33,092 bases of DNA from an uncultured Acidimicrobiales bacterium. GTDB lineage: Bacteria > Actinomycetota > Acidimicrobiia > Acidimicrobiales > SZUA-35. This document shows, one piece after another, positions 23,346 through 32,287 of the stretch. The translations under genes were made by a program, and so were the position numbers. The DNA lies in assembly GCA_937925335.1 (NCBI GenBank), contig CALEWY010000074.1, forward strand, positions 1-33,092. Reading direction: 5' to 3'. A model generated the notes under the pieces. That model did not search any database. It worked only from the letters and a program-made list of their open reading frames with translations, and was not told the DNA's origin. Numbering within the stretch: position 1 is the stretch's first letter; every line of letters begins with the position of its first letter.

Positions 23346-24392
23346 CTACGCGAGCAGGCGGAGCGCCTCGGCCGAGAGGAGCTCGACGCGCAGCTTGTAG
23401 TTGTCGAGATCGACCGTGTCGTCGCCCATCACACCCTGCATGTAGCGAGCGAGGACTCCTTCGACGATGGCGGCGAGACGCCAGTTCTGGAACGCCCGGT
23501 AGTAGTCGACGTTGGCGACTTCGAACCCGGTCTTCTCCATGTAGCGCTCGACCAACGCTTCTCGAGTCGAGAACCCGCCGGCAGCGGTGGCGAAGGTGGA
23601 CAGATCGAGTGTGACCTCGTCTTCTGGCTGTGCCCAGTTGTTCAAGAGGTAGCCGACGTCGGCCAGCACGTCACCGAGTGTGCAGAGCTCCCAGTCGAGC
23701 ACCGCTTCGACCGAGCCCGCTGCGGGGTCGACGAGCATGTTGCCAAGGCGGTAGTCGCCGTGGACAACGCCGGTGTAGTGCTGCTCTGGCTTGGCGGACA
23801 TCAGTCCGGCGTACGCCTCGTCCATCGTCGACAGTTCTCGAGTCTTCGACTTCTCCCACTGGGTGCTCCAGCGCTTCAGCTGGCGGCCGAGGTAGTCCTC
23901 CTTGCGGCCCAGTTCACCGAGGCCAATGGCATCCGGGCTGGCGGTGTGAAGGGCGGCCAACACGTCGACCACCGAATCGCTCAGTGTGGCCCGAACCGCT
24001 TGGTCCGGGACGTGGGCTTCGGTGTCTTCGGCCAGGTGAAGGACCGAACCAACCACGTAGTCCATGACGTAGAAGGGAGCGCCGTTGGCTGCGTCGTCCT
24101 CGCACAATCCAAGGCAGGCGGGGACGGGCACGTCGGTCTTGCCGACGGCAGAGATGATGCGATGCTCGCGCTCCATGTCATGAGCGGTCGCCAGCACCGC
24201 ACCGAGCGGCGGACGGCGGAGCACAAACGCTGAGCCGTCGCTACCGGTCACCTTGAACGTGAGGTTCGAATGGCCGCCGGTGATGAAGTCGAACGTGAAC
24301 GGGCCGACAGCACCATCGACGTTCTCGGTCAGCCAAGCGGTGACCTTCTCTGCATCGATCGCTCGACCGACCGGGTCTTGGGCATCCGTCAT
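23346..24392 (-). CDS. Phosphotransferase family protein (APH-like kinase, acyl-CoA pathway type)
   Basis: 348 residues with the aminoglycoside-phosphotransferase/choline-kinase fold: nucleotide loop ITGGHSNLTFKV (38-49), VLRRPP, the catalytic Brenner motif VVHGDYRLGNML (H211, D213) and the metal motif VLDWELCTLGDVLADVGYLL (D233). It resembles the ACAD10-associated group found with acyl-CoA ligases and dehydrogenases more than antibiotic kinases. Its start overlaps the stop of the upstream acyl-CoA ligase as ATGA, so both likely act on the same carboxylic or hydroxy acid. Substrate unknown. Confidence 0.88.
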   Translation of the reverse strand: MTDAQDPVGRAIDAEKVTAWLTENVDGAVGPFTFDFITGGHSNLTFKVTGSDGSAFVLRRPPLGAVLATAHDMEREHRIISAVGKTDVPVPACLGLCEDDAANGAPFYVMDYVVGSVLHLAEDTEAHVPDQAVRATLSDSVVDVLAALHTASPDAIGLGELGRKEDYLGRQLKRWSTQWEKSKTRELSTMDEAYAGLMSAKPEQHYTGVVHGDYRLGNMLVDPAAGSVEAVLDWELCTLGDVLADVGYLLNNWAQPEDEVTLDLSTFATAAGGFSTREALVERYMEKTGFEVANVDYYRAFQNWRLAAIVEGVLARYMQGVMGDDTVDLDNYKLRVELLSAEALRLLA

Positions 24393-25861
24393 GAGTTCGC
24401 ATCCATTCGTTCGGCTCGCAGCGCAGCTCGTCTCACCTTGCCAGCGTCATCGCGCAGCGGTGTGTCGACGAACTCGAAAGTTCTCGGCATCTTGTAGCGG
24501 ACCAAACGCTCGGCGAGAAATTCAGGAAGCGCCGAGGTCAATTCGTCGGGTGCCACACCTGCGCTCGGCTGCACGATGGCGTGCACTCGCTGGCCCTTGT
24601 CGTCGTCTGGAAGGCCGATGACGGCGACCGATTGCACGCCGGGATGTTCGGCGATGGCTGACTCCACTTCGGCGGGATAGATGTTCGCTCCGCCGACGAG
24701 AATCATGTCGCTGCGGCGGTCGGCGAGGTAGAGATAACCGTCGTCGTCCATCCAGCCAATGTCGCCGAGGCACTCCCAGTCGCCCATACGTTCGGGCTCA
24801 GCGCCGAGATAGGTGTAGGTCGGTGTCTCTCGACCGACCGGGCGCATCCAGACATTGCCGATCTCACCCCTCGGAAGCTCAGCGCCGTCGTCGTCGAAGA
24901 TGATGATCTCGCCCGACACGGGTTTACCGACCGAACCCCGGTGAGCCAGCCACTCGTGGCCAGACAGCAGGGTCGACGCTTGGCCTTCCGTGCCGCCATA
25001 GAGCTCCCACAACACGTCGGGTCCAACCCAGTCGAGCCACTCCTGCTTCAACCACTCCGGGCACGGCTCAGCTAGGTGAACCGCTCGCCGTAGCGTTGAA
25101 ATGTCCGGCCCGAACTTGCGGTCGTCAGGGAGCTTCCAGATGCGCTGCATCATCGTCGGCACGAGATACATCGACGTCACCGAGTTCGTCTCGATGTGAG
25201 CCAGCGTGTCCTCCGCATCGAAGCGAGGCATCACGACGACGTGGCCACCGGCGAGCAACGTTGTGAAGGCCCAGATGAACGGACCGTTGTGATAGAGCGG
25301 CCCGGGGATCAGCATCGTTGCGTCGGCGGTCGCTCCGAGCCCAGCGCCCAACGGAGATGCTGCCCACACCGACGGGTCGCCAGACACGATCAGTTTCGGC
25401 CGCCCCGTCGAGCCTCCCGAGGTTGGCGCCTTCCAGGCCGGCGAGATGGCGTCGGGGAGTGGGCTGTCGTCGAGATCGGATGGGCGGTGGCCCAGTGGGA
25501 CACTCGGGCGAGTCTCATGGCCGATGCCGATGACAACCGCCGAGTTTGCCAGGTCGATGATGGCCTCGAGCTCGCGCCCGGGCAGGCGCGATGAAACGGG
25601 CTGGGGGATCGCTCCCATCTTCCAGCAGGCGGCCGCGCCGATCATGAATTCGGCGGAGTTTGGCTCCGCGATCGTGATGAAGTCGCCCTCGGTCGCCCCG
25701 AGCGCGAGGAGATGTCGGGCCATCTGATTCGTCGCGAGATCAAAGTCGCGGCGAGACAGCGTGATCGAGTCGTCCGATCGGCCGACGGTGAGCAGAGCAG
25801 CGTCGGGAGCTTCGGTGGCGAGCTGTCGAATTCGTTCGGCGTAACTCGTTGGTGTGTCCAT
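24389..25861 (-). CDS. AMP-dependent acyl-CoA synthetase/ligase
   Basis: 490 residues from ATG 25861. It activates a carboxylic acid as acyl-AMP and then acyl-CoA. The ANL superfamily motifs are complete: P-loop TSGGSTGRPK (147-156), YGGTEG (288-293), GDIGWMDDDGYLYLADRRSDMILVGG (split across 367-391, D367 and R382) and the C-terminal catalytic lysine K475 in DDAGKVRRAAL. Fatty acid, aromatic or steroid side-chain acid cannot be distinguished. The phosphotransferase gene is translationally coupled downstream. The frame is open to 25909, but the extra residues run into the divergent gene. Confidence 0.92.
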   Translation of the reverse strand: MDTPTSYAERIRQLATEAPDAALLTVGRSDDSITLSRRDFDLATNQMARHLLALGATEGDFITIAEPNSAEFMIGAAACWKMGAIPQPVSSRLPGRELEAIIDLANSAVVIGIGHETRPSVPLGHRPSDLDDSPLPDAISPAWKAPTSGGSTGRPKLIVSGDPSVWAASPLGAGLGATADATMLIPGPLYHNGPFIWAFTTLLAGGHVVVMPRFDAEDTLAHIETNSVTSMYLVPTMMQRIWKLPDDRKFGPDISTLRRAVHLAEPCPEWLKQEWLDWVGPDVLWELYGGTEGQASTLLSGHEWLAHRGSVGKPVSGEIIIFDDDGAELPRGEIGNVWMRPVGRETPTYTYLGAEPERMGDWECLGDIGWMDDDGYLYLADRRSDMILVGGANIYPAEVESAIAEHPGVQSVAVIGLPDDDKGQRVHAIVQPSAGVAPDELTSALPEFLAERLVRYKMPRTFEFVDTPLRDDAGKVRRAALRAERMDANS

Positions 25862-25894
25862 CGGCCGCGACGTTAGATCCGACTCGCTCGCCGC

Positions 25895-27376
25895 GTGCAG
25901 CTGACGCACCTGACCTGGCGTACCTTGGAGGTCTTGCGCCCCTCTCGATTTCTGCTTCTGCTCATGGCGATGGCACTCCTCGCCGCGTCATGCAGTTCCG
26001 ATGATGGAGCGGACGAAGTTGGCCAAGAGTCCGAGCAAGCGCAACCAGACTCGCCGCAGCGAGAAGAGGATTTTCGAAGCGATGATGAACCCGGCGGTGC
26101 CGAAGCCGAAGAAGGCGACAACGGATCCGACGACGAAGCAGGCGGCCAGCAGTCGCCAACCCCTCAGGCGCCCCCGATCCATCCAGCGCTGACCGAACTC
26201 TCTGGTCAGCTTGCGATCGTCGACGGTGGCGATGTCACCGTCGCCAATCCAGACGGCACCGGCTCGGCGATCGTCGATGGCCAAAGTGTCCGCCAGGCGG
26301 TCGCTGCCCAGCCCGTGTGGTCGGTCGATGGAGCGCTACTGGCGTGGTCGACCGTTTCACCCGAGGAAGTGTCGGTTTCGGTCCTCGGGGGCGAAGAGGC
26401 CGATGAGATTCTCGTCGCCGCGTCCAGCGGAAACCCGATCTTCTACCTCCAGTGGGCGCCAGACGGCACCAAGCTTGTCTATCTCCGCAATGGAACAGAG
26501 CCCGGAGTCGAAGCAGGCATTGCCACGATCGGTGTCGGCCTTGAGCAATTTGGGGCGGGGCAGCCGTTCTATGTCTCGTGGGGCTCCGGAAGCGACACGG
26601 TTCTGGCTCACGTGGGTGGTTCGTTCGCCGGCACCGCTGGTGAGGTCGTCACGTATGACCCGTCGGGTGGTGCCGACCCCGAGGTTCGGTTGCGCCCGAC
26701 GATTCCCTTCACCGCACCGGCTTGGATCGATGACGCGACGATCATCGGAGCCGTCGACGGCGGCCTCGCCATGCTCAACATCGAATCGGGGCAGGCCGAG
26801 TCGCTCGTCGCCACCCAGGGGCCGGTGCAGTTCGTCCTCAGCCCAGACGGTCGTCGAGTGGCCTATCGAGCCGCTCCGCTTGGTGGTGTTGTGGATGGTG
26901 AGCCCGTCCCGCTGATGGTGCTCGACATCGAATCCGGCGAGTCGACCGTTGTGCTCGAACGCGATCCCATCGCGTGGGAGTGGAGCCCGGCCGGAGATCG
27001 GCTAGCTGTGCTTGCACCCGAATCGGCCAGCGGTTTCGAAGCGGTCTCGTTCCCGACCACTCCGGCTCGCCAAAACGCCGAGTCGTTCCGATGGTTCTTC
27101 TGGGACGAACAGATCTTTGCGGCAACACCCGCACACGTCCCGAGCCAGCTCGAAGCAAGTGCCTACCTCCCGTTCTTCGAGCAGTTCGCCCAGAGCCATC
27201 ATCGGTGGTCGGGCGACGGTGTCGGCTTCGCCTTCGCCGGCACCGTGGCCGGACAGACCGGGATCTGGGTGCAGATAGCGGAAGACGAAACGACCGCATC
27301 ACTCGTTGCCCGTGGCAGCCACGTCACGTGGTCGCCGCTGTCAGCCGCGATCGGCGGCGGCCGCTCCATCCAGTAG
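25895..27376 (+). CDS. Lipoprotein with WD40/TolB-like beta-propeller
   Basis: 493 residues. A lipoprotein signal peptide (SRFLLLLMAMALLAASC, lipidated C33) is followed by an acidic linker (about 34-85) and a repeated propeller body with WSVDGALLAWSTV, WAPDGTKLVYLRNG, LSPDGRRVAYRAA, WSPAGDRLAVLAP and WSGDGVGFAFAG blades, the TolB/WD40-like W-S-P-D-G pattern. Probably an extracytoplasmic binding or scaffold protein. The GTG at 25895 is the most upstream start; TTG at 25925 or 25934 would give a shorter signal peptide. Only 33 bp separate it from the divergent ligase start. Confidence 0.82.
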   Translation: MQLTHLTWRTLEVLRPSRFLLLLMAMALLAASCSSDDGADEVGQESEQAQPDSPQREEDFRSDDEPGGAEAEEGDNGSDDEAGGQQSPTPQAPPIHPALTELSGQLAIVDGGDVTVANPDGTGSAIVDGQSVRQAVAAQPVWSVDGALLAWSTVSPEEVSVSVLGGEEADEILVAASSGNPIFYLQWAPDGTKLVYLRNGTEPGVEAGIATIGVGLEQFGAGQPFYVSWGSGSDTVLAHVGGSFAGTAGEVVTYDPSGGADPEVRLRPTIPFTAPAWIDDATIIGAVDGGLAMLNIESGQAESLVATQGPVQFVLSPDGRRVAYRAAPLGGVVDGEPVPLMVLDIESGESTVVLERDPIAWEWSPAGDRLAVLAPESASGFEAVSFPTTPARQNAESFRWFFWDEQIFAATPAHVPSQLEASAYLPFFEQFAQSHHRWSGDGVGFAFAGTVAGQTGIWVQIAEDETTASLVARGSHVTWSPLSAAIGGGRSIQ

Positions 27377-27471
27377 CGGCTTCGCAACAAGAGCAGCTTT
27401 CGCGCCCTGACCCCGTTGCACGGAGTGAAAGACACGACTCGTCGCCCGGCGCCACGTTGTATGTTGCCGCC

Positions 27472-28353
27472 ATGAATCGTGACGTGATCATCACTTGCGC
27501 CGTTACGGGCGCTGGTGACACCGCTGACAAACACCCGAACCTGCCGATCACCCCGGCCCAGATCGCCACCTCTGCACTCGAGGCGGCTGATGCTGGTGCG
27601 GCCATCGTCCACCTGCACGTTCGTGATCCCGAGACCGGCGTCGGCGTGCGTGACGTGAACCTCTACGAAGAAGCCGTGAGCCTCGTACGCGCTGAGAACA
27701 GCGACGTGATCATCAACCTCACCGCCGGAATGGGCGGCGACTTGATGATCGGCCGCGAGGATCCCTTCGCCTTCGAAGAAGGAACCGACCTCGTCAACGG
27801 TCTCGAACGGCTCGCTCATGTCGAAGCGATCAAGCCGGACATGTGCAGCCTCGATTGCGGCACCCTCAACTTCGGTGAAGGCGGCTCGGTCTACATCAGC
27901 ACGCCGGACATGTTGCGCGACATGGCAAAGCGAGTGCGCGAGCTCGGCGTGAAGCCCGAGCTTGAAGTCTTCGACACCGGCAACCTGTGGTTTGCGAACA
28001 CGATGGTCGACGAGGGTCTCATCGACTCGCCCGCGTGGGTGCAGCTATGCACGGGCATTCCCTACGGCATGCCATCTGATCCGGCCCTGTTGGCCGCGGT
28101 CGTGAAGCTCATGCCCGAGGGTGGCCAGTTCACCTCGTTCGGTATCTCCTCGATGCAGATCCCCTGGGTGACCCAGTCGGTCATGCTCGGCGGCCACGTT
28201 CGTGTTGGGCTCGAAGACAACCTCTACCTCGACCGTGGCGTGTTCGCTTCGAACGCCGATCTTGTGAACCGGGCGAAGGAAATCGTCGAGCGCATGGGCG
28301 CCCGCCTGCAGTCGCCAGACCAGGCTCGCACCACACTCGGACTCACCGGATGA
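27472..28353 (+). CDS. cdhC: Beta-keto acid cleavage enzyme (BKACE/DUF849), probable dehydrocarnitine cleavage
   Basis: 293 residues from ATG 27472. BKACE enzymes condense a beta-keto acid with acetyl-CoA to give acetoacetyl-CoA and a new product. VIITCAVTGAGDT, HPNLPITPAQIATSALEAA, the zinc-binding VHLHVRDPETG (H47, H49), NLTAGMGG and FGISSMQIPW are seen. The TGAGDT version and the coupled carnitine dehydrogenase gene point to the dehydrocarnitine subgroup, which gives glycine betaine and acetoacetyl-CoA. The downstream start overlaps as ATGA. The long frame upstream to 26974 is out of register with the propeller gene and is not used. Enzyme class firm; substrate inferred. Confidence 0.88.
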   Translation: MNRDVIITCAVTGAGDTADKHPNLPITPAQIATSALEAADAGAAIVHLHVRDPETGVGVRDVNLYEEAVSLVRAENSDVIINLTAGMGGDLMIGREDPFAFEEGTDLVNGLERLAHVEAIKPDMCSLDCGTLNFGEGGSVYISTPDMLRDMAKRVRELGVKPELEVFDTGNLWFANTMVDEGLIDSPAWVQLCTGIPYGMPSDPALLAAVVKLMPEGGQFTSFGISSMQIPWVTQSVMLGGHVRVGLEDNLYLDRGVFASNADLVNRAKEIVERMGARLQSPDQARTTLGLTG

Positions 28354-29375
28354 GCGCAGAGGATCCGACCCTTACGACTGACGGCTCAAAGACGCTCGGC
28401 TCCAAAAAGCTGGGAGTTGTTGCGACCGGTGTGATCGGTGGCGGCTGGGCCGTTCGCGCGCTGTCGCGAGGCTGGGATGTTGTGGCGTGGGATCCGGCAC
28501 CTGACGCCGAAGCGAAGCTGCGCGACTACATCGAACGAGCCTGGCCGTCGGTCGTCGAGCTCGGGCTGTTCGAAGGTGCTGACCCGAGCCGCGTCACCTT
28601 CGTCGACACGCCACAAGAGGTGGCCGAAGCCGCAGACTGGATCCAGACGTCGGCCCCTGAGAACGAAGCGATCAAGATCGATCTGCTCACGAAGGTTGCC
28701 GCTGCTGCTCCGCAAGAGACCGTGATCGCATCGAGCTCGTCGGGTCTGTTGCCGTCGCGTCTCCAAGCCGATCTTCGCTTCCCCGAACGGTTCGTCATCG
28801 GGCATCCGTTCAATCCGGTCTACTTGCTGCCCCTTGTTGAGATTGTGCCGGGCGAGCTCACGTCGATCGAAACCGTCGATCGAGCTCGGGCGCACTACGA
28901 CGACCTCGTGATGCACCCGCTCGTCGTCCGCAAGGAGATCGAGGGCTACATCTCCGACCGACTGCAAGAGGCGCTCTGGCGCGAGATCTTGCACATGGTG
29001 AACGAGGGAGTCGCCACGACTGAAGAACTCGATGATGCCATCGCCTACGGGCCAGGCCTTCGCTGGGCCGGCATGGGAACCAACCTCACGTTCCACCTCG
29101 CCGGTGGCCAGGGCGGCATGCGCCACATGCTCGCTCAGTTCGGTCCTGCTCTGAAGCTGCCCTGGACCAAGCTCGAAGCGCCAGAACTGACCGACACGTT
29201 GATCGACGACATGGCGACGGGCTGCGAAGCTCAAGCCGACGGCCGATCGATCGACGAGCTCGAACGCCTTCGTGACGACTACGTCATCGCCGTGATGAAG
29301 GCTCTCGAACCGATTGGCCTCGGTGCCGGAGAGATCCAAGCCCGTCGAGAAGCTCGCATCGCCAGCGCTTCGTAG
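28350..29375 (+). CDS. cdhA: L-carnitine dehydrogenase / 3-hydroxyacyl-CoA dehydrogenase family
   Basis: 341 residues. Oxidises L-carnitine to 3-dehydrocarnitine with NAD+. The N-terminal NAD domain shows LGVVATGVIGGGWAVRALSR and DVVAWDP, then IASSSSGLLPS, the active-site FVIGHPFNPVYLLPLVEIV, and a helical C-terminal domain with EGYISDRLQEALWREILHMV and YGPGLRWAGMGTNLTFHLAGG, all typical of carnitine dehydrogenases. About 15 extra N-terminal residues precede the core. No fused thioesterase domain. Overlap with the cleavage-enzyme gene supports a shared pathway; no carnitine importer or regulator lies nearby. Confidence 0.88.
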   Translation: MSAEDPTLTTDGSKTLGSKKLGVVATGVIGGGWAVRALSRGWDVVAWDPAPDAEAKLRDYIERAWPSVVELGLFEGADPSRVTFVDTPQEVAEAADWIQTSAPENEAIKIDLLTKVAAAAPQETVIASSSSGLLPSRLQADLRFPERFVIGHPFNPVYLLPLVEIVPGELTSIETVDRARAHYDDLVMHPLVVRKEIEGYISDRLQEALWREILHMVNEGVATTEELDDAIAYGPGLRWAGMGTNLTFHLAGGQGGMRHMLAQFGPALKLPWTKLEAPELTDTLIDDMATGCEAQADGRSIDELERLRDDYVIAVMKALEPIGLGAGEIQARREARIASAS

Positions 29376-29411
29376 CGGGCGCATACCGACGACCTCGCGC
29401 TCGACGAAGAG

Positions 29412-29429
29412 CCCTGACTCGGTTCAGGG
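29412..29429 (+). terminator. Hairpin after carnitine dehydrogenase
   Basis: A 6-bp stem CCCTGA/TCAGGG (29412-29417 with 29424-29429) with a 6-nt loop lies 36 bp after the stop. There is no T tract, so terminator function is uncertain. Confidence 0.35.
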
Positions 29430-29496
29430 TCGGACCAGGGTGCGCTCAGGGTCTCCACCGATACGTCGTTGGTCCGTCTGCGTCGACGATGAACAC

Positions 29497-30186
29497 ATGG
29501 CTCTTCACCGATCACCCCGGACCCCCGTTCTCGCCCTCGCTGTTGGCGCGCTCATGCTCAGCGCATGTGGTGCCGACCTCGACGTGTCCTTTGGAGGCGA
29601 AGACGGCGAAGGCGCCGTCGAAACCCGGACCATCGAGGTCTCCAACTTCGATGCGATCGAACTCGATTCTTTCCTCTCGGCCGTGGTCGTGGTTGACCCG
29701 ACGAGCGAGCCGACGCTGACGCTGACGACCAATCCGAACCTCTTCGACAACTTCTCAGCAGACGTCGACGGCTCCACGCTTGCCGTTGCCATGGACGACG
29801 TTTCGAATGCCGACGAGAACCTCGTGACGATCACGGTGCCGACGCTCGAACGCTTCGCCGCGAGTGGTGCAACGAGTGCCGAACTATCCGGAATCGATTC
29901 GTCGCTCGTCCTCGATGTGAGCGGGGCAAGCGATGTCGTCATCACCGCTGCTGAGGGTGTTGAGGTTCCCATGATCGACGTGGAGGCAAGCGGCGCATCC
30001 TCGGCTGACCTATCCGAGCTCCCTGCCGCCACCGCATCGGTCGAGATCGGCGGCTCGTCGTCGGTCGAGGTCAACGTGTCCGGCACCGTGATCGGCACGG
30101 TCGATGGCGCATCGTCCCTCGACGTCGATGGCGGCGCACAGATCGAAGCAACCGCCAGCGGCGCCGCCTCCATCGACTCGGAGTAG
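29497..30186 (+). CDS. DUF2807-like lipoprotein
   Basis: 229 residues from ATG 29497. The signal peptide ends in a lipobox (LMLSAC, lipidated C24). The rest is a right-handed beta-repeat protein: TRTIEVSNFDAIELDSF opens the domain and repeats of the type SGASDVVITAAEG, ASGASSADLSE and SGAASIDSE follow, as in DUF2807 'head GIN' proteins. Surface location and a structural or adhesive role are plausible; no catalytic residues are visible. A longer open frame from 29314 overlaps the dehydrogenase and is rejected. Confidence 0.82.
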   Translation: MALHRSPRTPVLALAVGALMLSACGADLDVSFGGEDGEGAVETRTIEVSNFDAIELDSFLSAVVVVDPTSEPTLTLTTNPNLFDNFSADVDGSTLAVAMDDVSNADENLVTITVPTLERFAASGATSAELSGIDSSLVLDVSGASDVVITAAEGVEVPMIDVEASGASSADLSELPAATASVEIGGSSSVEVNVSGTVIGTVDGASSLDVDGGAQIEATASGAASIDSE

Positions 30187-30254
30187 CTCTCGGTGCAGGT
30201 TCGGTTCTTAGGCGACCAGAAGCGCGCCGAGAACGACGTCGAACGCCTACGTGG

Positions 30255-31304
30255 TTAGGGCTCGCCGACCAGTGCGTCGGGGTTTTCTTCGAGCCACTCG
30301 TAGACGTCGACCGGCCTGCGCTCTTCGTAGCCGGTGGGCATCACGATCAGCCCGGCCTCGGACAGGAAGTAGACCTGCCAGGCGTGGTAGCCGCGGTAGG
30401 CGAGTTCGTTCTCCCGAATCACCTGGGCGTAGGCATCGACGGCGTCGACATAGCGCTGCGAGCGGTTGTATCCGAAGAGTGCAGCTCGCATCTCCTCCGG
30501 TCCACCGACGAGTGTGAGGTAGACCCCGGCTCCGATGATCGCATCTCGATCGTCGGCTGCATCGCCCTCGCAGCATTCACGCCAGGTGGACGGCAAGAAC
30601 TGCATGGGTCCGACAGCGCCGGCCGTCGACAGGCCTTCGATACGGCCCATCCTGGTCTCGACGAGGTTGATCGCTGCCAGGTACTCCCACGGGATTCCAG
30701 AGTTGGTCTCGGACAATCGGTAGTAGCCAATGAGTTCCATGGCTGGCAGCGGCTCTCGGATCCGCCACGCCGGGAGTGTGGTGCTGAGCGATCCGCTTCG
30801 GACGAGAGCGGAGAGATCCTGGCGGGCCGACCAGTTGAGTTCGACGGCCGCACGAACGGTCGGGTCGACGGCCTCGATGATCTCGTTGGCCCAATCGGGG
30901 TTCGCCGAAATGATCCGATACATCTGCTGCTGACGTCGGCCGTACGCCATCACGTCGATGTCGGAGATCGACTCATCGCGGAGCGCGAGCTCGGCTTCGT
31001 TGAGCGATTCAGCGACGCCCGCTGCATCGGTTGGCAGCGGTTGCTCGTCAGCGGGTAGTGGCGGCGCTGTTGTGGGAGCAGCCGTCGTCGGTGCTTGGGT
31101 CGTGGGCGCTGCGGTGGTTGGTGTCGTTGTCGGCGCGGTCGTTGGCGCCGTGGTCGTGGAGGCGTCGGAGGCAGCGAGGTCGTCTGGCTCTGCGAGCGTC
31201 ACAGCGGTGCCGGACGCGCAGGCTGCGGCGACCATGGACAGGCAGATGGCGATCAGCGCAGCTGACCGTTTGGTCGCGCCGCAGCGAGCAGTGAAAAGTG
31301 GCAT
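30255..31304 (-). CDS. Lytic-transglycosylase-like lipoprotein
   Basis: 349 residues from ATG 31304. A lipoprotein signal (MVAAAC, C29) is followed by a Thr/Pro linker (about 49-82, APTTAPTT repeats), a helical region (95-190), and a lysozyme-like domain with WEYLAAINLVETRMGR (catalytic E216), AGAVGPMQFLPSTWRE, AIIGAGVYL and FGYNRSQRYVDAV. This is the MltB/SLT type that cleaves peptidoglycan glycan strands to 1,6-anhydro ends. The upstream open frame to 31400 overlaps the neighbouring scramblase gene and is not used. Confidence 0.87.
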   Translation of the reverse strand: MPLFTARCGATKRSAALIAICLSMVAAACASGTAVTLAEPDDLAASDASTTTAPTTAPTTTPTTAAPTTQAPTTAAPTTAPPLPADEQPLPTDAAGVAESLNEAELALRDESISDIDVMAYGRRQQQMYRIISANPDWANEIIEAVDPTVRAAVELNWSARQDLSALVRSGSLSTTLPAWRIREPLPAMELIGYYRLSETNSGIPWEYLAAINLVETRMGRIEGLSTAGAVGPMQFLPSTWRECCEGDAADDRDAIIGAGVYLTLVGGPEEMRAALFGYNRSQRYVDAVDAYAQVIRENELAYRGYHAWQVYFLSEAGLIVMPTGYEERRPVDVYEWLEENPDALVGEP

Positions 31305-31356
31305 GAGGTTCGGTCTCGGTGGGGGTCGAGGAGGAACCAGTCTTGCCGCGATTGTG

Positions 31357-32241
31357 TTAGCCGCCGAACATGTCGAACAGATTGCCGCCACTGACGCCAC
31401 GAGCGTCTTGTTTGAGTGCCGTGTCGACCGTGAGAGCCGAGGCGTAGACCATCTGGCGCAGGGGGTCGGGCAGCTGCTGATGCACCTGCAGCACGTAGTT
31501 GTCAGCGGTCGTAAACGCGGTCTTCAAGAGACCCTCGAATGTCTTGGTGATGCGAGCGACCTCGGTGCCGTTTGCGTCCTTGATCGAGAAGTTCCAGGCT
31601 CGCCAGTTCTCAGCGAAGATCCCGCCCATCTCGTGACCGTTCACGATGAAACCGAACTTGATCTTGCCGAACACGTTCTTCTGAACGATCCGGCCGATCT
31701 CGGTGCCGACAGCGTCTTGCACGATCACCTTCGACTTGATGAACTTGCGAGGACGAGTGACGAGGAGCTGAGGCGTTCCTCCCGCATCGACGATCTGGTA
31801 CTTGTGTGTGAAGTACTGGTCGAGGTTGCCAAAGAAGCGGAAGATTTTCTTGAAGGTGCTCTGGCCGACCTGTCGAACCGAGCCGACCTGGGCGCCGTTG
31901 GCGTCCATGATGGCGAACTCTGTGTTGACCTCGATCAGCTTCCACTTCTGGTTGATGACGAGCAGCGGTTGATCGAGCAGTGCCGCACCGGTGGCCCCGA
32001 GCGGACCGACCGGGGCGCCGCGCTTTTGAGCTTGCTGCACGTGTTTGCCGACCTGGCGCTGGATCTTGTCGCCGCCCTGCTGAGGGAGAACGGTCTTGGC
32101 GTTGCCGTTCATGGGGTCGACCGATTCGCGTCCGTGAGACGCCACGTTGTCGGTCCAGGCGATGCCGTCCCAGTAGCGATACTCATGGCGACCCATCGGA
32201 TCCGGGTACCAATTCGCAGGGGTGTTCTCAGCTGTCGTCAT
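31357..32241 (-). CDS. DUF2510 and scramblase-like (LURP-one fold) protein
   Basis: 294 residues from ATG 32241. The N-terminal DUF2510 motif NWYPDPMGRHEYRYWDG (about 9-25) is followed by a polar linker and a scramblase/LURP-one-type domain (about 85-280) with LLVINQKWKLIEVNTEFAI, VGSVRQ, FFGNLDQYFTHKYQI and NWRAWNFSIKDANG. DUF2510 is common in actinobacterial envelope proteins. The scramblase-like fold in bacteria has no established activity. It sits upstream of the transglycosylase on the same strand with a 52-bp gap. Confidence 0.82.
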   Translation of the reverse strand: MTTAENTPANWYPDPMGRHEYRYWDGIAWTDNVASHGRESVDPMNGNAKTVLPQQGGDKIQRQVGKHVQQAQKRGAPVGPLGATGAALLDQPLLVINQKWKLIEVNTEFAIMDANGAQVGSVRQVGQSTFKKIFRFFGNLDQYFTHKYQIVDAGGTPQLLVTRPRKFIKSKVIVQDAVGTEIGRIVQKNVFGKIKFGFIVNGHEMGGIFAENWRAWNFSIKDANGTEVARITKTFEGLLKTAFTTADNYVLQVHQQLPDPLRQMVYASALTVDTALKQDARGVSGGNLFDMFGG

Positions 32242-32287
32242 GTTCGTACAAACGCCGGTGCTGCTGTTTCGGTTCCGGCGCCCTCCG

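Noticed and set aside
23346..24392. Aminoglycoside resistance kinase
   Set aside because: The kinase fold is shared, but coupling to an acyl-CoA ligase and the sequence style indicate a metabolic kinase.
26974..27471. N-terminal extension of the BKACE gene
   Set aside because: This stretch overlaps the beta-propeller gene in another frame and has shadow composition; the family start is ATG 27472.
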